NCBI GenBank assembly: GCA_000697355.1
Contig: JNEN01000834.1
Coordinates: 124,001 to 188,000 of the forward strand
DNA: 64,000 nucleotides
Source: Syncephalastrum monosporum B8922
Taxonomy: Eukaryota; Mucoromycota; Mucoromycetes; Mucorales; Syncephalastraceae
Direction of reading: 5' to 3'
The translations under genes were made by a program, and so were the position numbers. Below the pieces are notes generated by a model. It was given only the letters and a program-made list of their open reading frames with translations. It did not search any database and was not told the DNA's origin. Within the stretch, counting starts at the first letter, position 1, and every line of letters starts with the position of its first letter. This document shows, one piece after another, positions 32,223 through 43,295 of this stretch.

Positions 32223-33341
32223 CTACTGCTGTCTAGTGAACATAACATTAACAAAAGGAAGCTCAGGCACCATCCAGTCGTTGGGAGACGCTGTCTCTAG
32301 GACGACAAAGTCGCCCATTGTCCCACGGTTCTTGAGCATCGATGTATGGCTTTGATGGCATACGTAGACCAAGCGTCGGCCCTCTGCCGTGGTATGACCT
32401 AATGGTAACGGGCTTAGATGTGTTCCACCTTCAGAATGTCAGCATCCAGCTTACTCGTCGAATTGAGGTTATAATAGTCGCACATGCGGTGGAGCACCCG
32501 GCGTGCGAAACTGCTACCCGGGTCAAGCACGAGATAGGTGTCGTCTGCATTGATGTCGTACAGCTCTCCGCGCTCAGAGCACTCGCGATTGTACCGACAT
32601 TTATCCAGCAACGGCTCCAGCTTATCCTCCAGACTCTCCACCAGCCCGCGAGGCACATTCTTCATCTTCTTTCTCGCTGTACGCTGACCATTGACGAGAG
32701 TGGCCGTCTTGCGCGACTTCTTCGGGGGTTCGACAGGTGCATCCAATTCGTCTTCCAGAGCATCAAGCACGTCCTGACTCGCCCAGTGGAAACCGCTGGA
32801 GTACTGGTAGCCTGGAGGGCAGAGATCCTCCTCGTGTAACACCGCCAAAGGATGGTCCGAGAACTGGTCTATCGTACACATCACATGACCATCAGCGCTT
32901 GAAGAGAACTATGGCGCCAACAGTTTGGACTGAAGCAGCAGAAAGGGGTCTTTTGGCGTACGGCTGCTGCACGTGTTTGTATGTGGCAAAAAGAAGGGGA
33001 AAATGCACAAGCAAAGGGTGGAAGCATCATAGAGTGGAGTGGAGTGGGTTGGGGCGGGGTGGGCAAAGTGTGTACTCACTGTTATCATAACGCTGGCGCC
33101 GCCGACTTCCCTCTTTACCCACCAAAAGCCTGTTACGGCGGGCAAGCGAATCACGCTGACCACTCCAGGGGTGTTTCCGCTTTGACTTGCTTGCCTGTAC
33201 TACCTCTGCTGCCTCATCTTGAAGTTCGCCCTGAGCATGTTCTACTGCAAGAGATTCCAAATGTTCAACAACGCTCATGCGTGTCTCTTGGCCAAGGAAA
33301 AACACGGATCGGGTCGCGTTAGGGGTGTCAGACAAGACCAT
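32223..33341 (-). CDS. R3H-domain protein
   Basis: Three-exon model of ~275 residues. The C-terminal R3H single-strand nucleic-acid-binding domain reads SSFARRVLHRMCDYYNLNSTS, then HTTAEGRRLVYVCHQ; the R-x3-H core is RRVLH. The domain is split by a 56-nt intron with a GTAAGC donor. Without that splice the frame would stop early at a TAA, which hides the last 57 residues (to MFTRQQ). The N-terminal exon (MVLSDTPNATR) is rich in Lys/Arg (KSKRKHPW, GSRRRQR) and a 208-nt first intron joins RYDN to NQFSDHP. The layout resembles animal R3HDM4. Function is not established; an RNA-binding role is the family inference. The start has a TATA-like TTATAAATTT about 90 bp upstream. Confidence 0.7.
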
Positions 33342-34285
33342 TACAGTTGTAGGAGAAGTAAGTGATGCCGGTCTATGGTGGAACGGGGAGAGATAACGGG
33401 TTTCTGAGGCCCAGGGATCGCTGGTGAGCAAAATTTATAAACGGACCCGTGAGCCAATGAGAGTCGATGCAGTACCCCAGCCGGACGCTAAAGTTGCTGG
33501 ACACTGATGGCATGCCGCAGCATGCACGCAGACCGTCGTCGTTGGTTGGTCATCGTCTATTCAAATACTGATCATCCCACACCCCGTCCGAGAAGTTCCC
33601 TTTTCAGGTGACCCCAATCCAGTCGGTTGCTACGGCGCTGCATATTACAGCTATCGATCGAAACAGTTGCCATGTTATTCGTAGTAGTACCTGCATATAT
33701 CTTAATCCTAATGACATGTAATACTTATGAAAGGATATCCCTCCCATACATATGGCGTCCATCATGAAGATATCAGCTTCGCTTTTTACTAGCTCTATGT
33801 ATGATGATCATGGGTGAGTTGCCGCAGCACAGTGGGCGGTCTTTCATTGTTATATAGAGATTCTACTTCGCCACTTCCGCACAGTCCATCATATCCACGA
33901 GTCGCCCAAAGCACCGAATTCTGCTAATCTTACTCATAATCGTTGATACAGCCCGCATAGAAAAGATTAAATGTCTAAAGTGAGAATACAATTTTAATTT
34001 GGAGGTGCACTTTCATGCAGTATACTACACACACACGATGTATAGTCAGTGTAACGCATCCATTAGAAGGCGAGTCTTCATTTATTACATGTCTGCACCG
34101 TATGTAGTATACTCAAGAATAAATACAAAACTACACGAATTATATAACGTGGTGCGACTTTTTTTTCTTGTCAAAACCGTCGTGCAAAGGTGTATTGTGA
34201 TTATATTACAAGGGATGGGTGGGTTGTATGATTTGTATGTCGAACATGGTTTGAAGCCGTTTGAATGGGTATGGTAGCTGCGTCT
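33342..34285. other. Intergenic, 0.9 kb
   Basis: R3H promoter on the left (TATA-like sequence near 33433, CCAAT near 33453) and DnaJ 3' flank on the right. An (AC)n run lies near 34029. No gene is seen. Confidence 0.55.
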
Positions 34286-35484
34286 TTAGCCCAATGCGTT
34301 CTTGATTGCTTCTTTTTGGGCAGGCGTCAAAGAGGTAGGGAATTTGACCTTGTACTCGACGAGCAAATCGCCCTTTTGGCCAGTCTTGGAATTAGGCATG
34401 CCTTCGCGGGGCACGCGCGACACTTGGCCGGGCTGGATGACCGAGTTGGCATTGCTGACGCTGAGGGTACGACCGTCGAGGGTTTTGATCTGGCGCTTGA
34501 AACCTGACAACGCTTCCGATAATGAAAGCTCGATCGTCGTTCGCAGATTGTCACCTTCACGTTTGAACAATGGATGTGGTTTTTCCTCCACGACGAATTC
34601 AATGTCTTGAGCCTCACCGTTGGGCATTTCGTCTCCTTCGCCAGGGAAGCGAATCTTGGTGCCCGCCTTCCACCCCGGCTTAACATCGATGGTGAGAATT
34701 TTATCTGTCTGGACCGGGCGACCTGTTGACGCGTCGCGCAGCTTGCGTGTCACCTTGAGGCGCTTCTTCGTGCCGGTGTACAGGTCTTCAAGCGAAATCG
34801 GCAGTGGGCGCTTGATCGCAGGGGGTTTTTGAGCTTGCTGTCGGGAAGACGGGCGACCGCCAGCGCTCCGGCCAAATCCGCCGGGCATGCCGCCCATACC
34901 GCCGGGCATACCGCCACCACCCATCATATAATCGTCGTCGTCATCCATGCCTCGAAAACCACCGCCGCCGCCTCCGCCGCCAGGGCCTCCAAACGCGGAG
35001 AAGAATTGGCTAAAGATGTCTTCAGCATTGGATGGATGGAACGGACGGAAACCTCCGCCGCCCGGGCCACCTGTGCTGAAGGAAAACGTAGTACCGCCAC
35101 CACCAGGGAAACCGCCGAAGCCTGCACCTCCGGGGAATCCACCTGCACCACCGGCACCGCCGGGAGGAGGGCCACCACCTTTAAGGCCCTCTTCACCGTA
35201 TTGATCGTAGACGGCACGCTTGTTCTTATCGCTCAGCACCTCAAATGCTTCACCGACGTCTTGGAACTTTGTCTTGGCTTCCTCGGCATTACTTTTGTTA
35301 CGGTCCGGATGCCATTTTAAAGCTAGATGTGGAAGGCAAGAGTCATTAATATTACACGTTGATGATGTCCATAAGCACGCGTTTTTCTGAGCTTAGACCT
35401 ACCTTGCTTGCGATATGCCTTCTTGATAGTGTCGTCATCGGCATCCTTTGAGACACCGAGGATAGCATAGTAGTCTTTGCCCAT
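34286..35484 (-). CDS. SIS1: Class B DnaJ / Hsp40 co-chaperone, Sis1-like
   Basis: Hsp70 co-chaperone that delivers substrates and stimulates ATP hydrolysis. The J domain begins [15 protein letters not shown] with the HPD motif in LKWHPDRN after the first intron. A long Gly/Phe-rich region follows (residues ~75-170: [27 protein letters not shown]). No zinc-finger CxxCxGxG repeats are present, which makes it class B. The two C-terminal beta-barrel domains show [19 protein letters not shown] and [12 protein letters not shown], ending [13 protein letters not shown]. At ~345 residues the length is typical of Sis1/DNAJB1. The 5' flank has a TATAAAA (35557-35563, minus) and an array of TGAAC pentamers further up (35671-35707), possibly heat-shock elements. 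Confidence 0.93.
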
Positions 35485-35820
35485 GGCGAGAAGCAGAATA
35501 AGAAGAGTTGAAACTAGTAAGGGAAGAAATAAAAAAAGAAAAAGGAAAAAGGAAGGTTTTATATGTATTTCGGGGGTGATGATCAATTTGCAGAGGCAGC
35601 AAAGTGGGACAGCACACGACGTTTCCAGCAATTTCCACCGACGTCATGAAAATTAGGCGATGAATTCATCAGTTCACAGTTCAACAGTTCAGTTCAACTC
35701 AATTCAACACTATAACCATGGGGTTCTCTTTTTCATGCGAGACAAACATGCGAATTAAAGGGGGTTGAAGCACAATTTATTACACACAACAACAAAAAAG
35801 AAGAATGTTGTCGCATATAT
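35485..35820. promoter_or_regulatory. DnaJ promoter region with TGAAC array
   Basis: On the minus strand a TATAAAA lies ~75 bp before the ATG. Between 35671 and 35707 the plus strand repeats GTTCA four times (minus-strand TGAAC), plus a final ATTCA. HSF binds arrays of nGAAn units, so this may be a loosely spaced heat-shock element. The region is also the 3' flank of RPS23 (-). Confidence 0.4.
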
Positions 35821-36678
35821 TTACGAACGAGGCTTCTCCTTCTTCTCCTTGTAAAGAGCAAGAAGGGAGACACCGGCGACCTTGACGACCTTGAAACGGA
35901 CACCGGGAATATCACCAATGGCACGGCCCTTACGACCGAAACCGGCAATAAGGACTTCGTCGTTTTCGTCGACGAAGTTCAAGCAACCGTCGTTGGGCAC
36001 GAAAGCGGTGACCTTCTTGCCGTTCTTGATGAGCTGAACACGGACACACTTACGAATGGCCGAGTTAGGCTGCTTGGCCTCAACACCACTAGATTACGCG
36101 AGGAAAACAAAAAGAGCGCGTGTGTCAATGAACCGAGCCTCATCAGCATGGATCTGAAGTTGCGTCTTACATCTTTTCGAGGACGATGCCCTTGGCGTGG
36201 GAAGCGCCACCGAAGGGCGAGCGGTAGACGGTACCGAGAGCACGCTTCTTGTACTGCTTGTCGGCCCAGCGCTGCTCACGACGGTGCACGCGCAGCTTGC
36301 GGGCGGCATTCAAACCTCTAGGCTGTCCTTTACCTAATGTCATCCAAAGCTTCGTTAGAATCTGTGCTATCAGCGTTGGCCCCCAGAGGTCGTGGTGATA
36401 AAAGTGTGCATCTCCCAGCGCTGTTTCCTTCCCCCGCCCCTTGTTTCCAGACTGCGCAGTGAAAGGCAATCCTTATGCCATGGCACGAAGACGGAGGCTG
36501 TCATTGGGAATCTCGCATGGTGGAATGGCCTCGGCCTCGTATACATGCTCGTCGTTCTTTCTTCAAGCGCATCTATCCATCCGTTCATCCATCCATCCCC
36601 CTCCCATCCACCCGTGCATGCCCTTTTATCATCCACGCCTCCTTTTGCCAGTGTTAATATGGTGGTGCTCTTACCCAT
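35821..36678 (-). CDS. RPS23: 40S ribosomal protein S23 (uS12)
   Basis: Decoding-centre protein of the small subunit. The coding sequence starts with a 4-nt exon (ATGG, 36675-36678), then an intron of 341 nt (36334-36674), then [18 protein letters not shown] and [16 protein letters not shown]; after a second intron comes [20 protein letters not shown], with the PNSA loop whose Pro is hydroxylated in other eukaryotes, and the tail [14 protein letters not shown]. The length of ~145 residues is exact for the family. The first intron is the longest I modelled, against the usual ~60 nt, and contains a TCCA-repeat patch. High codon bias (C/G-ending) fits an abundant protein. Confidence 0.95.
36567..36610. 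repeat. TCCA/ATCC tetranucleotide patch in the RPS23 intron
   Basis: Imperfect ATCC repeats inside the first intron of RPS23. Simple-sequence, not coding. Confidence 0.6.
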
Positions 36679-37083
36679 GGTACGGTAACTTTGTGAAAGA
36701 AGGATTCATCATTTGCTGCCCACCCACAGATAAAGCCCGCCTCCCCCCGACGGAGCCCAAATTTCACAGCGCCCGTCAGCACCTGTGGTATGATACTGCT
36801 GTACATATGTCTCTGAGTAATTATCCTATTACCTATCCACCCACTCGTCGCCCCATGGCCATGCAAGCTCTTTCCTTTTGCATACTACCTACTACTGTAA
36901 TGAAATCAAACTGTCTCCCAACTGGTCTACCGGTTCCCGATAACGAGAACTACCTGTCTTGCCATATACCGGGGCTATCCATTCACCATTATGCAGTGGA
37001 ACGAATCCGAGCCGTATTTCAAAAGTATCTCGCGATGAGAATTATTGCTTTTATTATTACAGTGCTTGTTTTTTCAGACAGGC
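36679..37083. other. Intergenic, RPS23 promoter and GluRS 3' end
   Basis: Both flanking genes are on the minus strand. I see no gene and no clear TATA box here. Confidence 0.55.
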
Positions 37084-39727
37084 TTATTTCTTCTCGGCCT
37101 TGCCACCCTTCTTCTCAGCCTTCTTGGGGGCAGCAGTATCCGCCTTGGACACAGTCGAAGCAGTCTTACCATCGGGGATCTTGATCATGAAAGCAGGAGC
37201 AGAGTCCGTGGCAGGGTGGTCCACAATGTAGTAGCCCTTGCGCTCGAACTGGATGATATCACCCTTCTTCAGTTGGGCTACGTTGGCATCAGCCACAGCA
37301 GCTTCCTTGAACTCGCTCTGGGGGGTCACCAGTTGGTCAACAGAGTCACCCTCTTCCACCTTCTTCTTGGTAATCAAGAAATCATAGTCCACAAGCAAGA
37401 CATCGACAAGCTCGTCACCGTGCGAGAGCCACGAGATCTTCTTCTTGGTCTTCTTGAAGTCGCCCTCAAGATGGAGCTCCAAGTCGACGCTGGTAGCCTC
37501 GCCGTTGGCATCCTTCTGCACGTTGCGCACGAAAGCATTACCCCAATCCATCAGAGTAATCTCCTCGCCAACCTCGAGCGACTTGGCATCTTCTTGGTCC
37601 AAAGCGATCTTGTTCGAGTAGGTCGTCTTCTTGTTGCCGATGTCAGGGTTCTTCTTGTGCTTGGGCACTTCCTTCACTTCGGCCGTAGCAGGAGCACCTT
37701 GAACGTGACAGATGACCATCTTGTCCGACAGCACGGCAGTGTGGCGAGGAGCAACAGGGTCAATGACCTTCTTGTTCAAGGCCCACAGTTTGTCCCATTC
37801 AAGCAGAAGCGTGTTCTGCGAAGCGCCCTGCATGAGGATGTACTGCTTCAGCGCCTCGATGGTCATACCACGACGGCGGATACCTAAGCACATATCAATA
37901 TCCGTTTTTTTGTGACACATTCGCCATCCTTGACTTACCGCGGACAGTAGGGAATCGGGGATCGTCCCAGCCGGAAACGATGCCCTCGTTAACGAACCAC
38001 TGCAGCTTACGCTTAGACAGCAGAGTGTAGACAAAGTTGATACGGCTGAAATCCCAGATCGTAACATGGCGAAGTCCAAGAGCCTTGAGCATCCAGTCAT
38101 ACTGGGCGTTACGATCACGGTATTCGTTCGTTCTCAGAGCGTGAGTGACACCCTCCAAGCTGTCAACAATGGGGCAAGCAAAGTCGTAGGTGGGGTAGAT
38201 CTTCCACTTGTCACCGGTGTAGTGATGGGGCGTCAGATTGACACGGTAGATGACAGGGTCACGCATAGTACCATTCGGGTCATCGGGGCTGATCTTGGCA
38301 CGGAGACAGCAGGTCTGGCCCTGTAGGGGTGGTCAGTATCTGCTCATAAGATGGGTTGAATCCATCACATACAAACTCGGTACCGTTCTTCATTTCCTCG
38401 AAGCGGCGGAGGTTCTCTTCAACAGGAAGATCACGGCACTTGGAGGGAACACCCTTCATGCGCTCATCACGCATGGTAGCCTGGTCGGTATCGTCAACGT
38501 AGGCTTTAGCCTCCTTGATCATTTTGACAGCCATATCATACATCTGATCAAAATAGTCAGACGAGTGAGTGACGATGGAGGAGTCAACGCCAATGAGAGC
38601 CAGGTCTTCCTTGATGGATTCCTCAAACTCAGTCTTCTCCTTGCTGGGGTTGGTATCATCGAAACGGACGATCATCTTGCCCTTGTAGGTTTGCGCAAAG
38701 TACTGGTTGAGAAGCGCAGCCTTGGCGTGACCGATGTGGAGGTAGCCACTGGGTTCCGGAGGGAAACGGGTCACGACCTTGCCCATCTCAGCCTCGGTCA
38801 AACCGATCTCGAACTTGCCTTGATCGCTCGTCTTGCTCTATGAAGAGTAACCATGATCAGCCTCTACCTTATTTGCCTACGTTCCTTTATTATTTTTTTC
38901 TTTTTTACCTTGGTGGCAGTGTTCTGCTTTTGCAGATCCTGCACAGCGAGCTGAGAAGCAGCCAAAGACGAGATGAACTCGTACCAGCGGACAAGGTAAG
39001 TACCGAGCGACTCCTTCTTGGTCTTCAGGATGCGGCCAAACACAGGAGAGTCTGACGACAAATGAGTCATTTTTACTCATATATATCTTGTCTCCATGTT
39101 CATTCTACACTTACTCTTGAGGGCGGCCCAAACGGCAAAGTCGGCCAGGGAAGGCTGGTAGCCAACAAGGTAGGAGCGCAGAGTAAAGTACTTGTTAAGC
39201 TCCTTGAAGGCACCGTCGAGGGACTTGAAGTCGGCAGACACAAGTTTCGCCTCAGCAAATTCTAGCCATTGATCCACCTATGGAGCGTACGATTTTGTCA
39301 GCTAAAACATCAGACATATGTCTCCTGTATCTTACCAGAGTGGACGTGATAGCATCCTTGGTGTTGTAAAGACCAGCCTCGGGAGTGAGGCGTCCAAGCA
39401 GACGAAGAACGGCGTTGGTGGTGTCATAGTTTTCGCTTTGAAGCACTGTTTAGTTTCCGCCACTGAGACAGTGACTATCATAAGAGCTTACCCGTTGTAT
39501 TTGATAGCAGCGGCAGCCTTAGGAAGACCCTCAGACTCAAGGTTGGCGGCATCACGGTACTCGATGGCAACAGTTTGCTGCTTGGCAATGTTGACCTGAG
39601 CGGCAACGGCCAGAGTGGCTTATTTGATAACACTCATAAGCAAAGCTACGGCGACTTTTTCTCTCCACTTTGATTTACCGTAAGGGGCAGGTGAAGCCTT
39701 GGTGGCAACAAGAAGACTCAAGGTCAT
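37084..39727 (-). CDS. GUS1: Cytosolic glutamyl-tRNA synthetase
   Basis: Class I synthetase charging tRNA-Glu in the cytosol. The N-terminal ~190 residues form a GST-like domain ([32 protein letters not shown]), used in yeast to bind Arc1. The Rossmann domain has the HIGH motif in [20 protein letters not shown] and [11 protein letters not shown]; the second signature, a KMSKS variant, is [10 protein letters not shown]. The C-terminal anticodon-binding beta-barrels include [17 protein letters not shown] and [13 protein letters not shown], followed by a Lys/Ala-rich tail [15 protein letters not shown] and the eukaryote-type beta-barrel C-terminus separate it from the mitochondrial enzyme. Eight or so exons with GT-AG introns are seen. 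At about 720 residues it is family-typical. Confidence 0.95.
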
Positions 39728-42700
39728 TTTGCTTTATGAAAGCGCAGGAGCAGTGGACAACCGCCCGACCCTTTTAAGGCCTCTCGTGTGCCTACAAAGC
39801 CACATCCCATTTCGCATTGCCACTTGACACCAGAATGAAACTCCGCTGTCATCTCATATGCGAATGAAAGCTTTGTTCCTGATGTTAAGGTTTCACCTAG
39901 TATTCCTTTATAGCGTCATAAGAAGTCAATGCAGCGCTCCGTTGAGAAGAGAAGATTATCGGAATAACTGATAGAGAACCCAACAAAAGTCTAGGAGTGA
40001 TATGAGCCGGTCTATATATGTATGTGTAAAGTACAGGTATGAGCTTTCATACGAAGTGCCTAATTTTTGGCGAGCCAGCTTTTCATAGGGGATGCTCCAA
40101 AATCTGGTACATATAAGGTATGCATGCTACTTCTATCATATTATTTACTATAACAGACACAATGTTTGTGCTGGGAGTATCGCTGCCCCCGAATCTAGCA
40201 ACTTCCGCTAAGGAGAGGAAGGCTGGTGCCATACAGTATGTACATGATAAGCCTCATGTAGAAAAAGCTATAAAACTACGGTGGATGCACTAATACTATC
40301 TCAAGTCGCACCTATAGCCAAAGCCTCAATGCTGGGATATGCTGGTACTAGATAAGATAAATATCAATTCCGTCCTTAGGTTATTAAAAGCTTTACGCAA
40401 CGGTGTATCGCGCCCATTTTTGAATACTTTTCTTCCACTGATGCGCATAGAGACAGTCGTCTGCGCACGTGAGAAGTGGAGCGACTGGATGAATAAAATT
40501 TTCTAGATACAGTAGTGTGTAGCTATAGTAAGTCATGCGTGAGATAAGCGGTAATTTCACCTCCAAGGTCAAAGGCGTTATGGCTTCATTCACTTTTAGT
40601 CGCACAGGACATGCAGTGCTGCTATCGGCAGCGCTCTCTTATTAAATTTCACCTTCTTTGATTCACGTGAGACGATAGACCTGGCAGAACGTACCCATCT
40701 CTCCCGAACTCATTAAAGCTTCCACTCGAGCAGACAAAGCCTCCAGAAAAAAGGGGAAAAAACCAGCAGAAGGGATCATAAGATTTAGTAGATAGCAAGA
40801 CGCTTACCACACTATTTGAGCAATCGATTTCGTTACTTGTTAACCTGTTCCCTAGTTTTCGTCGACAGACGCAGCAAGTGTTGCATATCAAAAGGATCGT
40901 CTTGGCTCTCATTAAACCCGCTTTCAAAGCAATTTGGACTTCACAATAGTGACCTGAATCACCTGAAAATATAGTTCGCGTTTCTTTCATCCTATATTAA
41001 GTATCAACAAATTTTGTAGTATAAGAGGAAGTAATTGATACCTGTGATTTCAGATGAAGTAACAAACCGTGTCTTCCATTGAGGACACCGGTCTCTGATC
41101 TGTGTAACGCCTGATGATAATCAGCCATATGATTAATAATTGGTATAGACAGTCTGTACATATACTGCAGAGAAAATAATGGGCAAAACCGTGATAGTCA
41201 AGATGTTGGCAGGTATATTTTACCATTCCTTTTATAATACATGCACTTATAACACGGCATACGCTGCTGTGTTGCCTATATGTGCTTATGATAGAGCTAC
41301 ACCCTCACCGTAAACTAGCCATGGCGCCAACTTTACGTCTTCTCTTGCGGAGCTACTTACACTGCTTTACACTCTAATTAAGCATCATGCATAAGAACAG
41401 ACATGAGTATACAGATGTAATCTACATTATAGTACAGTATGGTATTTCCATGTCATGTGCTTATATGCTCATCAGGTCTTACTCCCTAAAGGATTTGAGC
41501 CGTCAGGTGGCACGTCCTTCTCGTTGACAAACACGTATATACCAATTTGCTCTCGACATATGTTGATAGCAAAATGTAGCTGGCAAACTGATTGAGATAC
41601 ACACACACCATATGTGATTATACTCATTCGACATTCCTGCACGTCCTTATAGTAAAGTTAAAATGATAGACATACAGATATGTTGAGCCAGACAGAGAAA
41701 AGCGTCTTATACAATAAGGTCACCCTAGAGATTTGTCGTTCGTTCTCTATTTTTGTATCAAGTATAGCATTGATATACAACGTTGGGGTCACAGAAGTCA
41801 ATACCACACGCTTGCCAAATAGCAGCTACAATGAGTGTACGTTGATCTCTTTTGTACATCAACCATCTATCAGCAGAAGAAACATTTATATGTGGAAGAA
41901 TTTTCTTTGGTTACCATTTTTCACTCTTCTTGTTATCGTTTCATTTCTCGTAATGCAGTCAATGTGATTGGTGAAGAAATATCTATCGATAGCTAGTTCT
42001 CATGTACCGTCACGCCTTAAGTGCGATGCTGTGTGAGCTATGCATTTGCCAAATGAGGAAGTCGTGACCAAATATACATCCTGACCAAAGGCTACGGAGC
42101 AAAAATAACCGAAGCCAGTTTCTATTTGAACCTGTTTCGCACAGAGTCCCAAGCTTCGGAAGAGGGGGAACCGGGTTTCAGCACAAAGAAGACTTTTCCC
42201 TTAAATCCTGAGGGCGTAGCACGTGGCTACCATAATACCTGTGATACAAAAGCGGTATCTGCACTCACCTCGGCAGTATGTAATGCCGAATTGTCCGTCC
42301 ATTCCACCGAAGCCTTGCATGATGCGATCAAGAAAAACAATTCCACCACAAATATCAGTCAAAACCACATTATCGCGTGTTCATCGACGAAAATCATTAT
42401 TTCGCGATCCATTATATACTGACAGACGGAATACACAATATGAGTGCTATAGAGGCCCTTGGAACATAGTCGCAACAAGTTCAACCAAAAAAGAAAAAAA
42501 AAACATTGGCATTTTAAAAGGATTCGGCAACGTTGACAGACGGTTGTCGGGACGAGTGGAAAATCAACACCACCGGGGTTTGAGGTCGTACATGGTAGGA
42601 TCGGGTGCCGCAGTACAACGTTTTTGACATTAAACGCGCAAGCATATCTATTTGAGGAACTTCAGACGCCATCGGCTTGTCGGTACGGAGCCATAATAAG

Positions 42701-43295
42701 CCGTACCTACTTTATCCTTCTTCCGATGTTATCTTTCATTAGTAATCGAAAGGCACCAAGAAGGGTATGGCAAGCAGAACAAGCAGAACAATCAGAACAG
42801 CTGTATGTGCGCGTAGACGAGCGCCTGCTCTGTGCGCTATTTACTGCGGCAGCCGTTGCCGACACTCAGATAAAGCATCGGGGGAATTTCTGCCGAAAGC
42901 GTTTTCAGGTAACAGATCAAAAAAAAAAAATTTGATCTGCGGTGCTGCGCCATGTACTTTCCGCGCTCAAGATCAAGACTTTCGCATCTCGACAGGCACC
43001 GATAGCCATGAAGTAAGTTATAAAGAACGTGATCTTACACCAAGACTGTATAGAGAGAGGTATAAGGATAGTCATGAAGATCTCTTTGCCAGCAATAAGT
43101 TGTAAAGTTTCAGGCTCTGAACAAAGGAAAGTTGGATCAAAAGGAGTTTAAACCAACTAGAGCAATAATAAACCTCGCTCACATGTGTCCTATTTTGTTG
43201 TGCGGTCGGGCTTTCTGATGCAAGTATATAAAGATAGGCTCAAACTCTACTTTTTCTAGCCGAATCCTTTCTCTCATCCTGCTAACAAATCAGCA
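39728..43295. other. Gene-free region, 3.6 kb
   Basis: The longest stretch without a recognisable gene. It is AT-rich with scattered minus-strand and plus-strand frames of up to ~130 codons that lack protein character. Features seen are a perfect-arm hairpin at 42913-42938 and the PDR transporter promoter (TATA at 43225). Degraded genes or long non-coding RNA cannot be judged by eye. Confidence 0.55.
43225..43232 (+). promoter_or_regulatory. TATA box of the PDR transporter
   Basis: TATATAAA, 64 bp before the ATG at 43296, followed by a C/T-rich leader. Confidence 0.6.

Noticed and set aside
32414..32450. Early stop in the R3H protein after ILKVEHI
   Set aside because: A 56-nt intron (GTAAGC...CATTAG) removes this stop and continues into the conserved GRRLVYV part, so it is not a truncation or frameshift.
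34829..35320. Plus-strand open frame of 163 codons over the DnaJ gene
   Set aside because: Antisense shadow of the Gly-rich DnaJ coding sequence: low-complexity Ala/Thr/Ser composition and no start context, while the minus strand has the J-domain and C-terminal barrels.
37045..37887. Plus-strand open frame of 280 codons over the glutamyl-tRNA synthetase gene
   Set aside because: Long because of GC-rich codon bias in the true gene on the other strand; its Leu/Val/His-rich translation has no family pattern.
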